Shown: piece by piece, positions 25,701-33,105 of the stretch
Numbering within the stretch: the stretch's first letter is position 1
Layout of the letters: each line of letters starts with the position of its first letter
Source of the DNA: Mycobacterium sp. 852002-50816_SCH5313054-b
Lineage (GTDB): Bacteria > Actinomycetota > Actinomycetes > Mycobacteriales > Mycobacteriaceae
Length of the DNA: 51,919 nucleotides
Assembly: GCF_001667185.1 (NCBI RefSeq)
Contig: NZ_LZIC01000096.1
Span: forward strand, 1 to 51,919
Reading direction: 5' to 3'
Notes under the pieces: model-generated
Database searches by the model: none
Seen by the model: only the letters and a program-made list of their open reading frames with translations
What the model was told of the DNA's origin: nothing
Position numbers and translations under genes: made by a program

Positions 25701-25862
25701 GACTGGCTCCTTACGTACGCCGCTGCAAACGAAGAATTCCCGCATGACCCTACAACGAATCAGTGGTTCAACGAGGGTCAATTCGCCGCATACACGGCAT
25801 TGGGAAGAATTCTCGGCAAGAAGGTAGTTGAAGCACTCGCGCCGGCTCCGGACGTGAAGTGA
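22758..25862 (+). CDS. Polytopic membrane protein with a split patatin-like phospholipase domain
   Basis: A 1034-residue protein. Four N-terminal membrane helices (about residues 22-40, 78-98, 112-130, 158-180) precede the first patatin part: ICLSGGGVRSACVAMG (oxyanion GGGxR at 247-251) and DYIISVSGGGYTAG with nucleophile Ser298. About six further helices follow (around 380-412, 443-470, 486-505, 525-543, 567-598, 610-630). The second patatin part contains the Asp of the dyad in VTDGGHYENLGLVEALRRR (DGG 857-859). The catalytic Ser and Asp are thus some 560 residues apart with membrane segments between. Predicted lipid acyl hydrolase in the inner membrane. ATG 22758 follows GAGGA. A small ORF overlaps its stop (GTGA). 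Confidence 0.85.
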   Translation: MLGNVITDVFGRPRPQRLNLAQTVVVVILLMSGLALWWYFRDLAQFPNSQRYILGDRPRGSSLPAGLRDDIRSACGPQAAITLGYVLALGACAFLCSRLAVSPFGERFGQIARWAIIVAALANVIEIIGLRIGTSVAGDPYSGLNGFLTTATGAAETLKVCAFFVSALAVPAALVALGLRAWSRLQRSPHRQGASWWDDSWRDVELPEVTPESVSEAQWRWRNAYNVPGAESVRQRRDIVEAICLSGGGVRSACVAMGALQVFSATPPASVVVNDPEWATKSRSPALVDCVDYIISVSGGGYTAGARLLGCQEFPADETDLAGEKPIATPASRVDPSRKLRVSERFEEGSVEFEHIRRHSSFIADSVPAMVRALLEVFKNLMASVLIVFWLPVAIGFLAGYLLAYLPVAAIVPVPRYWPGTKMQLSEFQIKWNPAYFPSLVHHAAAWWAVAVPIAVAVVASGVALSIELLQVGPTSERRRRHLRTAAQVAGVFAAAVLVVTVLLPAWMRFLSNLSLNGGSSHLGGTIGAILGLQYVTAIVAMASKYRGRIPKQVAGGSWRDKLPRGVLPLLLVMLTLAVLAVAWLVVLGAVAAGVFGYLTQGVAGHLRPVAWLWAWLVVVIAPIIILSATDVTSLSLHPFYRNRLGSAFAVRRMVQRFWWGNGGTCEAKEYPDDEATWLHAYGGVEDGPQFVFAAAAAISGKGKPAPGLNAVSYTLSDQYIGGPDLGWLKTQELWTACPSRLKRDLTVKAAMAISGAAVASTMGRQNKGLQTLFALSGARLGTWLPNPNYVAILSDKTVERDPAPTSVMAELKGTPPRTPQRSWPLGSLPTVRGFTYFYRELFGIHSIDASLVQVTDGGHYENLGLVEALRRRCRLIICIDGGGDTPPLLSGLADAIRLAQAELGVKITLEETGDYGVGSLAPGSGKLPNDDKAFASLQPRLSRGCVARGKILYPDASGLPADKRTGKLIFAKAVVWQGCPDWLLTYAAANEEFPHDPTTNQWFNEGQFAAYTALGRILGKKVVEALAPAPDVK

Positions 25863-26044
25863 TCGTGCTCCTCGTGAAATCGCGCCGTGGCGGACCTCGA
25901 ATCCGCCTGCGCCGCTTGGTGTTCGGCGGTGCGCTGATCAGGCGGCTGTGGGGTCACCGAGTGGCCCCAAAGCCACTCTTACGCGTGGATTCGCACCCGC
26001 ATTGCGCGAACGAAGTGTGGCCATTACCGGCCGGGAGGCATTAG
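25859..26044 (+). CDS. Small basic ORF coupling the patatin and DUF4185 genes
   Basis: A 61-codon frame starts GTG at 25859, overlapping the patatin stop (GTGA), and stops at TAG 26042-26044, whose G begins the next GTG start (TAGTG). The product is basic (KSRRGGPRIRLRRLVFGG) with two cysteines absent from any pattern I know. Overlap on both sides is typical of coupled operon genes, but it could also be a fortuitous frame. No family recognised. Confidence 0.4.
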   Translation: MIVLLVKSRRGGPRIRLRRLVFGGALIRRLWGHRVAPKPLLRVDSHPHCANEVWPLPAGRH

Positions 26045-28728
26045 TGAACATCGCAGTGAACCCGGCGGCGCCAGTGGCGGTGGTGTATCAACCACTCGAC
26101 GAGCAACTCGAAGTGTTCTTCGTCGGTACCGACGGGGTGCTCTATGACCTGTGGAAGGATAACGACAACCCCTGGAAGGGGCCGATTGGGCTGACACCTC
26201 CCGGCTTCGCCCCACCCGGCGCGCACGTGGCCGGTGCGTATTACCCCACCTTCAAAACGCTGGAAGTGTTCGCCATCGACAGCCACGGCGCCGTGAACGT
26301 TGTCTGGAAGCAGAACAACGGTGCTTGGCAAGCGCCTCATGCGCTTACGGCCGCCGGATCGTCGGTCCCGGGAGCGCCGTTGGCGGTCGTCTACCAGTCG
26401 CTCAACGAGCAGCTGGAGGTCTTCTTCATCGGCGCCGACGGTGCGCTCTATGACGTGTGGAAGGACAACAACAACCCTTGGAAGGGCGCCGTTGGGCTCA
26501 CACCCGCGGGCTTTGCCCCGCCCGGCGCACACGTGGCGGGCGCCTACTACCCCACGTTCAAGACGCTGGAAGTCTTCACGACCGACAACCAGGGCGTCGT
26601 CAACGACGTCTGGAAGCTCAACAACCGCGCGTGGCAGGCGCCCTTATCGCTGACACCCACGGTCCATGCCTCCCCCGGTGCGCCGTTGACGGTGCTGTAT
26701 CAGCCACTCAACGACCAACTCGAGGTCTTCTTCACGAGTACTGACGGCGGCCTCTACGACGTGTGGAAAGACAACAACAATCCGTGGAAGGGCCCGGTCC
26801 GGCTGGCCACCGCCCAAGCCGGCTGCGGGATCGCGGGCCTTTACTACGCGCCGGCCGAACAACTCGAGGTGTATTCCATCGATGCCTCAGGAGCTTTCAA
26901 CGTGCTCTGGAAGAACCACAACGGGGCCTGGCAAAGTCCGGTCGGGGTCACCGACCAGCGGTTCGTCGCAGGCGCGCCGATCGCCGCAGCGGTTTACCCG
27001 AAATACGATCACGTGGAGGCGTTTTCGGTCGACCGGGGCGGCCTGCTCAACGTCGAGTGGAAGGTCCACAACCAAGCCTGGCTGCCGTGTCCGGTTCCGC
27101 TAGCGGGCACCCCACCGCCAGCGTCCCCCATCCCCGCGGTGGTCGACTCCCCCACCGTCATCCGCACGGAACGCGTCGGCCAGCTCACCGGCGAGCCCGA
27201 CCCGCAGAACCTGCCCAGTTTGAACCCTCCCAACGCCGGCGAGTGGGGTGGCTGCGGCGCGACGGGAACCGACCTCGGTGCGTGCACCCAACTCGGTGAC
27301 CGCATCTACTTCTTCTTCGGCGACACCCTGCCCGGTGGCGGTGGCGGCCCTGCGGCCAACACCGACCTCGTCGCCTGGACGGACGACACCGAGTTGCAGC
27401 CAGGCGGATTCACGCTGCACCCGGTCAAAGACAAGGACGGTCATTGGTTCGACCCGTTTGCGGTTCAGATCGGGAATAACCAGCCATTCACGCTGCCCGA
27501 GGGTCAGACCCCCACAGGGGCGTTTACCTACAACCAAACGGTGTACGTCATGGCCGTGTGGTCCGACCACGCCGAGGTCACTCCCCCTGGGTGGTCTAAT
27601 CCTCCTGTCAGCACCTTGCTTACGAGCAAGCCCAATCCCGGCATGCCGGGACCATTCAAATTCGAATACAAGCTCAGCCGGTTCAGGGACGGGTCGGGCG
27701 CGAAATTTTGGCAAGTCGCCGCCGTGGTCGTGGACAACGCCCAACATCCGGGCCTCCCCAGCCCGGACGGGCAGGGTGTGGTTCTGCTGGGCGGCGGCTG
27801 GGGAAACCAGCTCTGTTTGGCGTGGATGAGTTTGCAACCAGGCAGCCCCGATCCGAGCACCATACGATACTGCACGGGCGACTCGTCGTGGACGCCCGCG
27901 CACACCAATGTCGACGATGCTCTTGCAGCCGAAGTCTCGGCGGTGGGCCTGGCGCCGCTCCCCGCGCACTACACCTCGATTTCCGCGCTGTGGATCGAGG
28001 ACGCCGGACAGTGGGTCGTTGCGTATTCCTTGGCCAACAAGCCGGATCCCCTTCTTCCCGCGGGACCCGTCGTGGTGCGGTTCGCTCCAAACCCGTGGGG
28101 ACCATGGTCCGACGAGGTTCCCATCTTCAACCCCTGCCGCGAACGGGCCTACGGCAACTTCATGCACTGGAGCGGCATGGACGATCTCAATACCCGCATC
28201 CCACCGACGTGGCTGGCGTGGCAGGACACCCCGGGCTTCGCTTACGGCGCCTTCATGATCGACAAGTTCACTAACTTCGACCGCGACACCCGCGACCTGA
28301 ATCTGGTCTACCTGATGTCGACGTCCAGCCCTTATCAGGTGCAAGTGATGCGCACTGTTGTGCGACTCCCACCGCCTGCCCGCGTAGCGCCCTCGTCGCC
28401 CACCGACACCATCGCCGCCCTCGCGTCGGCCAACATCGTGCGTAGCGTCGACGAGTCGTATCTGCTGGACTGGCTTGGGAATCCATATTCCGGATATCCC
28501 GCACTCGCGCAGGCGCTCCTGAGTTTGTTGCAGGGCAGGCGTCTGGAGCAGCCGGTCGAAATCGATGTCGTCAACGGCTTCTACACCGGCCCGCAGTATC
28601 TCAATCAGCCGACGCCGCTCAGCGCAGACACCGTCAACATCGCCGCGCTCACGACTGCGTTGCTCGATGCGTCCAACGAGCGCAACGGTGGGAACCCCAC
28701 CAGGCTGGAAGACCTCCTGCCGGCCTGA
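26044..28728 (+). CDS. Seven-blade lectin-like propeller fused to a DUF4185 domain
   Basis: An 894-residue protein. Residues about 8-355 are seven repeats of 46-50 residues alternating two types: QLEVFF.G.DG.LYDVWKDN with NPWKGP, and TLEVF..D..G.VN.VWK with AWQ.P. This matches fucose-binding PLL-type seven-bladed lectin propellers. Residues about 365-760 are DUF4185, with the signature GTDLGACTQLGDRIYFFFGD at 408-427. DUF4185 includes the mycobacterial endo-D-arabinanases now placed in GH183, so cleavage of arabinogalactan or lipoarabinomannan is a reasonable inference. About 110 C-terminal residues are unassigned. GTG 26044 follows GGGAGG; an ATG at 25948 is less likely. No signal peptide is seen, so its route to the wall is unclear. 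Confidence 0.82.
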   Translation: MNIAVNPAAPVAVVYQPLDEQLEVFFVGTDGVLYDLWKDNDNPWKGPIGLTPPGFAPPGAHVAGAYYPTFKTLEVFAIDSHGAVNVVWKQNNGAWQAPHALTAAGSSVPGAPLAVVYQSLNEQLEVFFIGADGALYDVWKDNNNPWKGAVGLTPAGFAPPGAHVAGAYYPTFKTLEVFTTDNQGVVNDVWKLNNRAWQAPLSLTPTVHASPGAPLTVLYQPLNDQLEVFFTSTDGGLYDVWKDNNNPWKGPVRLATAQAGCGIAGLYYAPAEQLEVYSIDASGAFNVLWKNHNGAWQSPVGVTDQRFVAGAPIAAAVYPKYDHVEAFSVDRGGLLNVEWKVHNQAWLPCPVPLAGTPPPASPIPAVVDSPTVIRTERVGQLTGEPDPQNLPSLNPPNAGEWGGCGATGTDLGACTQLGDRIYFFFGDTLPGGGGGPAANTDLVAWTDDTELQPGGFTLHPVKDKDGHWFDPFAVQIGNNQPFTLPEGQTPTGAFTYNQTVYVMAVWSDHAEVTPPGWSNPPVSTLLTSKPNPGMPGPFKFEYKLSRFRDGSGAKFWQVAAVVVDNAQHPGLPSPDGQGVVLLGGGWGNQLCLAWMSLQPGSPDPSTIRYCTGDSSWTPAHTNVDDALAAEVSAVGLAPLPAHYTSISALWIEDAGQWVVAYSLANKPDPLLPAGPVVVRFAPNPWGPWSDEVPIFNPCRERAYGNFMHWSGMDDLNTRIPPTWLAWQDTPGFAYGAFMIDKFTNFDRDTRDLNLVYLMSTSSPYQVQVMRTVVRLPPPARVAPSSPTDTIAALASANIVRSVDESYLLDWLGNPYSGYPALAQALLSLLQGRRLEQPVEIDVVNGFYTGPQYLNQPTPLSADTVNIAALTTALLDASNERNGGNPTRLEDLLPA
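26065..27110 (+). repeat. Tandem propeller-blade repeats in DNA
   Basis: Two-blade units of roughly 290 bases repeat: 26065-26357, 26358-26660, and a third partial unit to 26815, with more diverged blades to 27110. Copies of GACGTGTGGAARGACAACAA and GCGCACGTGGC recur almost unchanged, showing recent duplication or conversion among blades. Confidence 0.75.
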
Positions 28729-28877
28729 CTCAACACGGCAACTCCCTGGCGATAACTCGGCCAGCCTTGCGGCACTCCGCACTTCTCCACGGCCAGGGGC
28801 GTAGCGCACACTTGAGCAATGGAGCTACGTCATTTCATCAGCGTCACGCTGACCGCAGCACCCCTGGAGGCCTGAAC

Positions 28878-30338
28878 ATGGGCGAACCCAAGCCGCGCGT
28901 GCTGAACGGCCTGTCGGACATCCGCGCGTTCTTTCACACGAACAAGGTGCCGCTGTACTTCATCTCGCCGACCCCGTTCAACCTGCTGGGCGTCGACCGC
29001 TGGATACGAAACTTCTTCTACCTGACCTACTTTGACTCTTTCGAGGGCACCCACTCGCGCGTGTTCGTGCCCCGCCGACGCGACCGCCGCGATTTCGACT
29101 CCATGGACGAGGTGTGCAGCCACCTCTTGTCCGACCCCGAAACGCTCGACTTCATCGCAGGTAAAGGTCCCGGTGGCAAGTGCTGCTTCGTGATGCTGAA
29201 CGAGGAAATCCAGGGCCTCGCACGACAGGCGGGTCTCGAGATCATGCATCCGCCGTTCGAGCTACGCCAGCGCCTGGGCTCCAAGATCGTCATGACGCGC
29301 CTGGCGAACGAGGCGGGGGTGCCGAGCGTGCCTAACACGATCGGGCGGGCCGGCTCCTACGACGAACTTCTGGAGCTCGCGCAAAACGCCGGATTGGGAG
29401 ATGACCTCGTCATCTCGATCGCCTACGGCAACGCCGGCAGCGGGACGTTCTTTGTCCACGGTCCGGGCGACTGGGACAAGTACGCCGGCGACCTGGCCGG
29501 GCAGGACCTCAAGGTGATGAAGCGGATCCGCAATGTCGAGGTGTGCCTCGAGGGTGCCGTGACCCGCCACGGCACCGTGGTCGGCCCCGCGATGACGAGT
29601 CTCGTCGGTTATTCGGAGCTGACTCCGAGCCGGGGCAGCTGGTGTGGCAACGACATCTGGCGCGAGGTGCTGCCGCCCGCCCAGACCCACGCCGCGCGAG
29701 AAATGGTGTCAAAGCTGGGCGACATGATGCGCCGCGAGGGTTACCTCGGCTACTTCGAGGTGGACCTTCTGCACGACCTCGACTCCAACGAGCTCTACCT
29801 CGGTGAGGTGAATCCGCGCCTCAGCGGCGCCAGCCCGATGACGAACTTGACCGCCGAGGCCTACGCCGACATGCCGCTATTCCTCTTTCATCTGCTCGAG
29901 TACATGGACGTGGAGTACGAGCTCGACATCGATGAGGTCAACGCGCGCTGGGAGCGGGGCTATGGCGACGACGAGGTCTGGGGCCAGGTGGTCATCACGG
30001 AGACGTCGCCGGATATCGAGATCTTCACCGCGACGCCACGCACCGGGGTATGGCGCATCGACGACGACGGTCGGGTCTCCTTTTCGCGGACCGCCAACGA
30101 CTGGGCCACGCTGCTCGACGGCTCCGAGGCCTTTTACATGCGGGTCGCGGCGCCCGGCGACTTGCGTTCCGAGGGCGCCCAACTCGGCGTGCTGGTCACC
30201 CGTGGACACCTGCAGACGGACGACTATCAGCTCAGCGAGCGCTGCCAGCGCTGGGTCAAGGGTATGAAGGCGAAGTTCACGTCAACGCCCCTGACGCCCG
30301 CCGCGCCGATCGTCTCTCGGCTCGTCGCGCGCGCGTGA
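28878..30338 (+). CDS. ATP-grasp ligase (biotin-carboxylase-like)
   Basis: A 486-residue ATP-grasp protein. Pre-grasp region: VPLYFISPTPFNLLGVDRW. Grasp domain: LRQRLGSKIVMTRLANEAGV near 130-147, LVISIAYGNAGSGTFFV (glycine-rich ATP loop) near 178-193, and the Mg-binding strands FEVDLL (293-298) and GEVNPRLSGAS (309-319, with the E and N ligands). The C-terminal 120 residues (GVWRIDDDGRVSFSRTAND) are unassigned. ATP-grasp enzymes join a carboxylate to an amine or thiol via acyl phosphate. The start is ATG 28878 after GGAGG. Its stop overlaps the next start (GTGA), coupling it to a NylB-like hydrolase. The substrate is unknown; a peptide or amide bond is a guess from that partner. Confidence 0.85.
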   Translation: MGEPKPRVLNGLSDIRAFFHTNKVPLYFISPTPFNLLGVDRWIRNFFYLTYFDSFEGTHSRVFVPRRRDRRDFDSMDEVCSHLLSDPETLDFIAGKGPGGKCCFVMLNEEIQGLARQAGLEIMHPPFELRQRLGSKIVMTRLANEAGVPSVPNTIGRAGSYDELLELAQNAGLGDDLVISIAYGNAGSGTFFVHGPGDWDKYAGDLAGQDLKVMKRIRNVEVCLEGAVTRHGTVVGPAMTSLVGYSELTPSRGSWCGNDIWREVLPPAQTHAAREMVSKLGDMMRREGYLGYFEVDLLHDLDSNELYLGEVNPRLSGASPMTNLTAEAYADMPLFLFHLLEYMDVEYELDIDEVNARWERGYGDDEVWGQVVITETSPDIEIFTATPRTGVWRIDDDGRVSFSRTANDWATLLDGSEAFYMRVAAPGDLRSEGAQLGVLVTRGHLQTDDYQLSERCQRWVKGMKAKFTSTPLTPAAPIVSRLVARA

Positions 30339-31519
30339 GCGCACCGGCCGGCATCTCACTGGACAACTGGCTGTCGCCGCCCTACTCGCAGTGGTCGTTC
30401 CAGCATGTCGAAGACATGGTGCCGACCGCGCCGATCTCGCGCGGGACCGGCCCGGTCGCGGCGATACCCCCGGCCCCCGCTCCCCTCGCGGAGATCCCAG
30501 TCACCAACACCGACGGAGTAGCGACCAGCGTCGGCGCGGTGATGGCGGCCACCGCGACCGAAGGGTGGGCCGTCGCCCATCGTGGGTCGATGGTGGCCGA
30601 GAGGTACCTCGACGACCTCACGGCCGACACCCGGCACCTGCTGTTCTCGGTGAGCAAATCGCTGGTAGCCGCCGTCGTCGGCGTTTTGCACGGGGCCGGT
30701 GCGATCGAGCTCGAGGCGCCGGTCACGAAATACGTTCCCGCCCTGGCGAATTGCGGTTATGACGGTGCGACGGTGCGCCACCTGCTGGACATGAGGTCGG
30801 GTATCGCCTTCTCGGAGAACTACGACGACTCCTCCGCGGAGATTCATCTCCTCGACCAGGCGATGGGCTGGGCGCCCAAGCGTAATCCGGACGCCCCTGC
30901 CACCCTGCGCGACTTCCTGCTGACCTTGCGGCAGAAGTCGGCTCACGGCGGGCCGTTCGAATATCGCTCGTGTGAAACAGATGTACTCGGCTGGATCTGC
31001 GAGGTCGCCGGCGGCCAGCGGATGCCCGGACTGATGTCCGAACTGCTGTGGAGCCGCATCGGCGCCCAATGTGACGCCAGCATCGGTGTAGACCCGGCCG
31101 GCACCGGATTTTTCGACGGCGGCGTCAACGCCTGCCTCACCGACATGATCCGATTCGGCTCGTTGTTCTTGCGCGACGGTGTCTCGCTTACCGGCCGGCA
31201 GGTGATACCGGCCGCGTGGATCGCCGACACCCTCGCCGGCGGCCCCGACTCGCGTCAGGCCTTCGCCGCCTGCCCCGAGGACACCGAACTGCCCGGCGGG
31301 ATGTACCGCGACCAGGTGTGGATCCCCTACCCCGGCAACAACGTGGCATTGTGCCTGGGCATGTGTGGTCAGATGATCTACATCAATCGCGCGACCGAGA
31401 TGGTCGCCGCCAAGTTGTCCAGTCAGCCGCATTCCCACGAGCCGCACATGCTGGACACGCTGCGCGCGTTCGATGCGGTGGCACACGAACTGGCCGGGCA
31501 CCACGCACGGCGCCACTAG
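30335..31519 (+). CDS. Class C beta-lactamase-fold serine hydrolase (NylB-like)
   Basis: 394 residues. The S-x-x-K motif is FSVSKS (Ser105, Lys108), and the second catalytic tyrosine is expected in EYRSCETDVLGW (Tyr210). This is the arrangement of 6-aminohexanoate-dimer hydrolase and esterase relatives, with HLLDMRSGIAFSENYDD between. No signal peptide is seen, so it is probably cytosolic and not a wall-acting penicillin-binding protein. GTG 30335 overlaps the ATP-grasp stop; the FKBP gene follows after 11 bases. The coupling to a ligase suggests that it hydrolyses or transfers an amide or ester made by that enzyme (inference). Confidence 0.88.
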   Translation: MSAPAGISLDNWLSPPYSQWSFQHVEDMVPTAPISRGTGPVAAIPPAPAPLAEIPVTNTDGVATSVGAVMAATATEGWAVAHRGSMVAERYLDDLTADTRHLLFSVSKSLVAAVVGVLHGAGAIELEAPVTKYVPALANCGYDGATVRHLLDMRSGIAFSENYDDSSAEIHLLDQAMGWAPKRNPDAPATLRDFLLTLRQKSAHGGPFEYRSCETDVLGWICEVAGGQRMPGLMSELLWSRIGAQCDASIGVDPAGTGFFDGGVNACLTDMIRFGSLFLRDGVSLTGRQVIPAAWIADTLAGGPDSRQAFAACPEDTELPGGMYRDQVWIPYPGNNVALCLGMCGQMIYINRATEMVAAKLSSQPHSHEPHMLDTLRAFDAVAHELAGHHARRH

Positions 31520-31530
31520 CTGGCGGTAGC

Positions 31531-32094
31531 GTGACGGCCGTGAAATCTTCCCGGGTGTCTTACTCCGTCGCGCTCGCGGCCTGTGCCGCGGCCACCGTCA
31601 TGCTCGCCACGCCGGGCACGGCCACCGCCGCCGGCTCCTGCCCCACCGCCGCGCCGCCGAACGGCGCGACGCCTGAGTGGACGCTGGCGGGAACCACGGG
31701 CAGCGTCGCGGTCACCGGGTCCACGGATACGACGGCCCCGCGCGTGACCGTGACGGCACCCTTCAGCGTGGCCCAGACGCAGGTGCACACGCTGCACGCC
31801 GGAGATGGGGCGGCGGTCCCGAGCACGGCCAAGGTTTCCGTCTGCTACATGGGCGTCAACGGGCGCGACGGATCCGTGTTCGACAGCAGCTACGACCGGG
31901 GCGCCCCGGTTGACTTCCCGCTCGGCGGGGTCGTGCCAGGGTTCCAGAAGGCCATTGCGGGACAAAAGGTCGGGTCCACCGTCGCCGTCGCAATGACGTC
32001 CGCGGACGGCTATCCCGACGGTCAGCCCAGCGCCGGCATCCGGCCGGGCGACTCGCTCGTGTTCGCGATCAAGATCCTGAGCGCCTCGAGCTGA
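31531..32094 (+). CDS. Secreted FKBP-type peptidyl-prolyl isomerase
   Basis: 187 residues. Signal peptide SYSVALAACAAATVMLATPG with cleavage near TAAG; no lipobox is apparent. The FKBP domain at about 100-185 has KVSVCYMGVNGRDGSVFDSS, FPLGGVVPGFQKAIAGQKVG and GIRPGDSLVFAIKIL, all core FKBP strands. It would catalyse proline isomerisation outside the membrane. GTG 31531 is used; a second GTG three codons later is possible. It is 11 bases after the serine hydrolase and probably the third gene of that operon, although its location outside the cytosol makes a joint role uncertain. Confidence 0.87.
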   Translation: MTAVKSSRVSYSVALAACAAATVMLATPGTATAAGSCPTAAPPNGATPEWTLAGTTGSVAVTGSTDTTAPRVTVTAPFSVAQTQVHTLHAGDGAAVPSTAKVSVCYMGVNGRDGSVFDSSYDRGAPVDFPLGGVVPGFQKAIAGQKVGSTVAVAMTSADGYPDGQPSAGIRPGDSLVFAIKILSASS

Positions 32095-32175
32095 CGCCCG
32101 TGCCGGTCATCCGATGACTTTGGTGGCTAACGCAGGTCTACACCGATGTCATCTCGCTGCGCACAGGAGGCTCGC

Positions 32176-32822
32176 ATGTTCCAAGGCGCCTACCGCGACG
32201 CTCTCTGGTCGGCGGTCCATGCTGAGCGCGCCGCGCTCGCGGACGACCTCGCCTGGCTCGACGATGCGCAGTGGGCGCAGGAATCATTGTGCGGGCGGTG
32301 GGTTATCGAGGAGGTGGTTGCCCACCTGACGGCGGCCGCGAGCACCGGTCCCCTGCGCTGGTTCACCAGCGCCCTGGGCGCACGATTCGACTTCGATTTG
32401 CATAACGACCGGCGCTTGGCCGAGCACCGAGGCGGGACACCCGCCGAGACGCTCGAGCGATTCCGGCAGGTCATCACCAGCACCACCGCGCCACTGGGCC
32501 CGACCACCGCGTGGCTGGGTGAGGTCGTCGTGCACGCTCAAGACATCCGGCGGCCCCTCGGACTCCTCCGCACACCCCCGGTGGGCGTCGTCACCCCGGT
32601 CGCTAACTTCTTTGCTCGTCGGGACTTCACGGTGGCCGGCCGGAGTGCGATCGATGGTCTGCGCATGGAGGCGACGGACAGTTCCTTTGCGACCGGCACC
32701 GGCCCGCTGGTCAGCGGTACGACCCTGGCGCTGACGATGGCGATGGCCGGGCGCGGCGCCACTGCGACGAGCTCGCCGGTCCCGGCGTCCCGACGCTGCG
32801 CGCCCGGTGCCCCGCCGGCTGA
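32176..32822 (+). pseudogene. Mycothiol-dependent maleylpyruvate isomerase-like protein (TIGR03083 type), frameshifted
   Basis: Starts ATG 32176 after AGGAGG (32165-32170). LAWLDDAQWAQESLCGRWVI and EEVVAHLTAA fit the DinB-like maleylpyruvate-isomerase N-domain, which carries metal-binding histidines, and LGEVVVHAQDIRRPLG fits the second half. After LALTMAMAGRG (about 32757) the family-like ending CDELAGPGVPTLRARCPAG and stop (32820-32822) appear in another frame. One missing base near 32755-32760 explains this. Read literally, the frame continues to 33042 with nonsense and overlaps a minus-strand ORF. The product would be about 216 residues if the base is restored. Function inferred from fold only. 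Confidence 0.75.
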
Positions 32823-32831
32823 GCGGCGGGG
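32810..32831. terminator. Hairpin at the convergent gene ends
   Basis: CCCCGCCG (32810-32817), loop GCTGAG, CGGCGGGG (32824-32831): a perfect 8-base GC stem that contains the restored stop codon of the isomerase-like gene. There is no U-tract. It lies between two convergent genes and may terminate either. Confidence 0.5.
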
Positions 32832-32841
32832 CCGGCGCCTC

Positions 32842-33030
32842 TCACAATCTCTGACGGATGAACGCGACGCGCTCCGGCTTGCGTCGCTGCATGGCCTGCG
32901 TCTCGCGTCGCTGGCGTGCCCACCATGCCCGCAATGCTTGAGCGTCAATCGGCGTAGTCGGGTCGTCAAAAGGCGATGGTGCGGTGTACATGGCGCCTTC
33001 GTTCTGCGGATTATAGACGAGCACGTTCAC
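32842..33030 (-). CDS. Small hypothetical protein
   Basis: A 62-residue frame starting GTG at 33030: MNVLVYNPQNEGAMYTAPSP, then FDDPTTPIDAQALRAWWARQ, then a basic tail with RRKPERVAFIRQRL. Codon composition looks genuine and the gene ends 10 bases beyond the hairpin shared with the convergent neighbour. No clear ribosome site; a leaderless start is possible. ACTATGC repeats occur just upstream (33046-33076). Family and function not recognised. Confidence 0.5.
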   Translation of the reverse strand: MNVLVYNPQNEGAMYTAPSPFDDPTTPIDAQALRAWWARQRRETQAMQRRKPERVAFIRQRL

Positions 33031-33105
33031 TACTTGCTATGAGCTTACTATGCATGGCGAAGGAACGCCAGCGTCTACTATGCGATCTTGCGAAGCCACC
33101 GTTCG

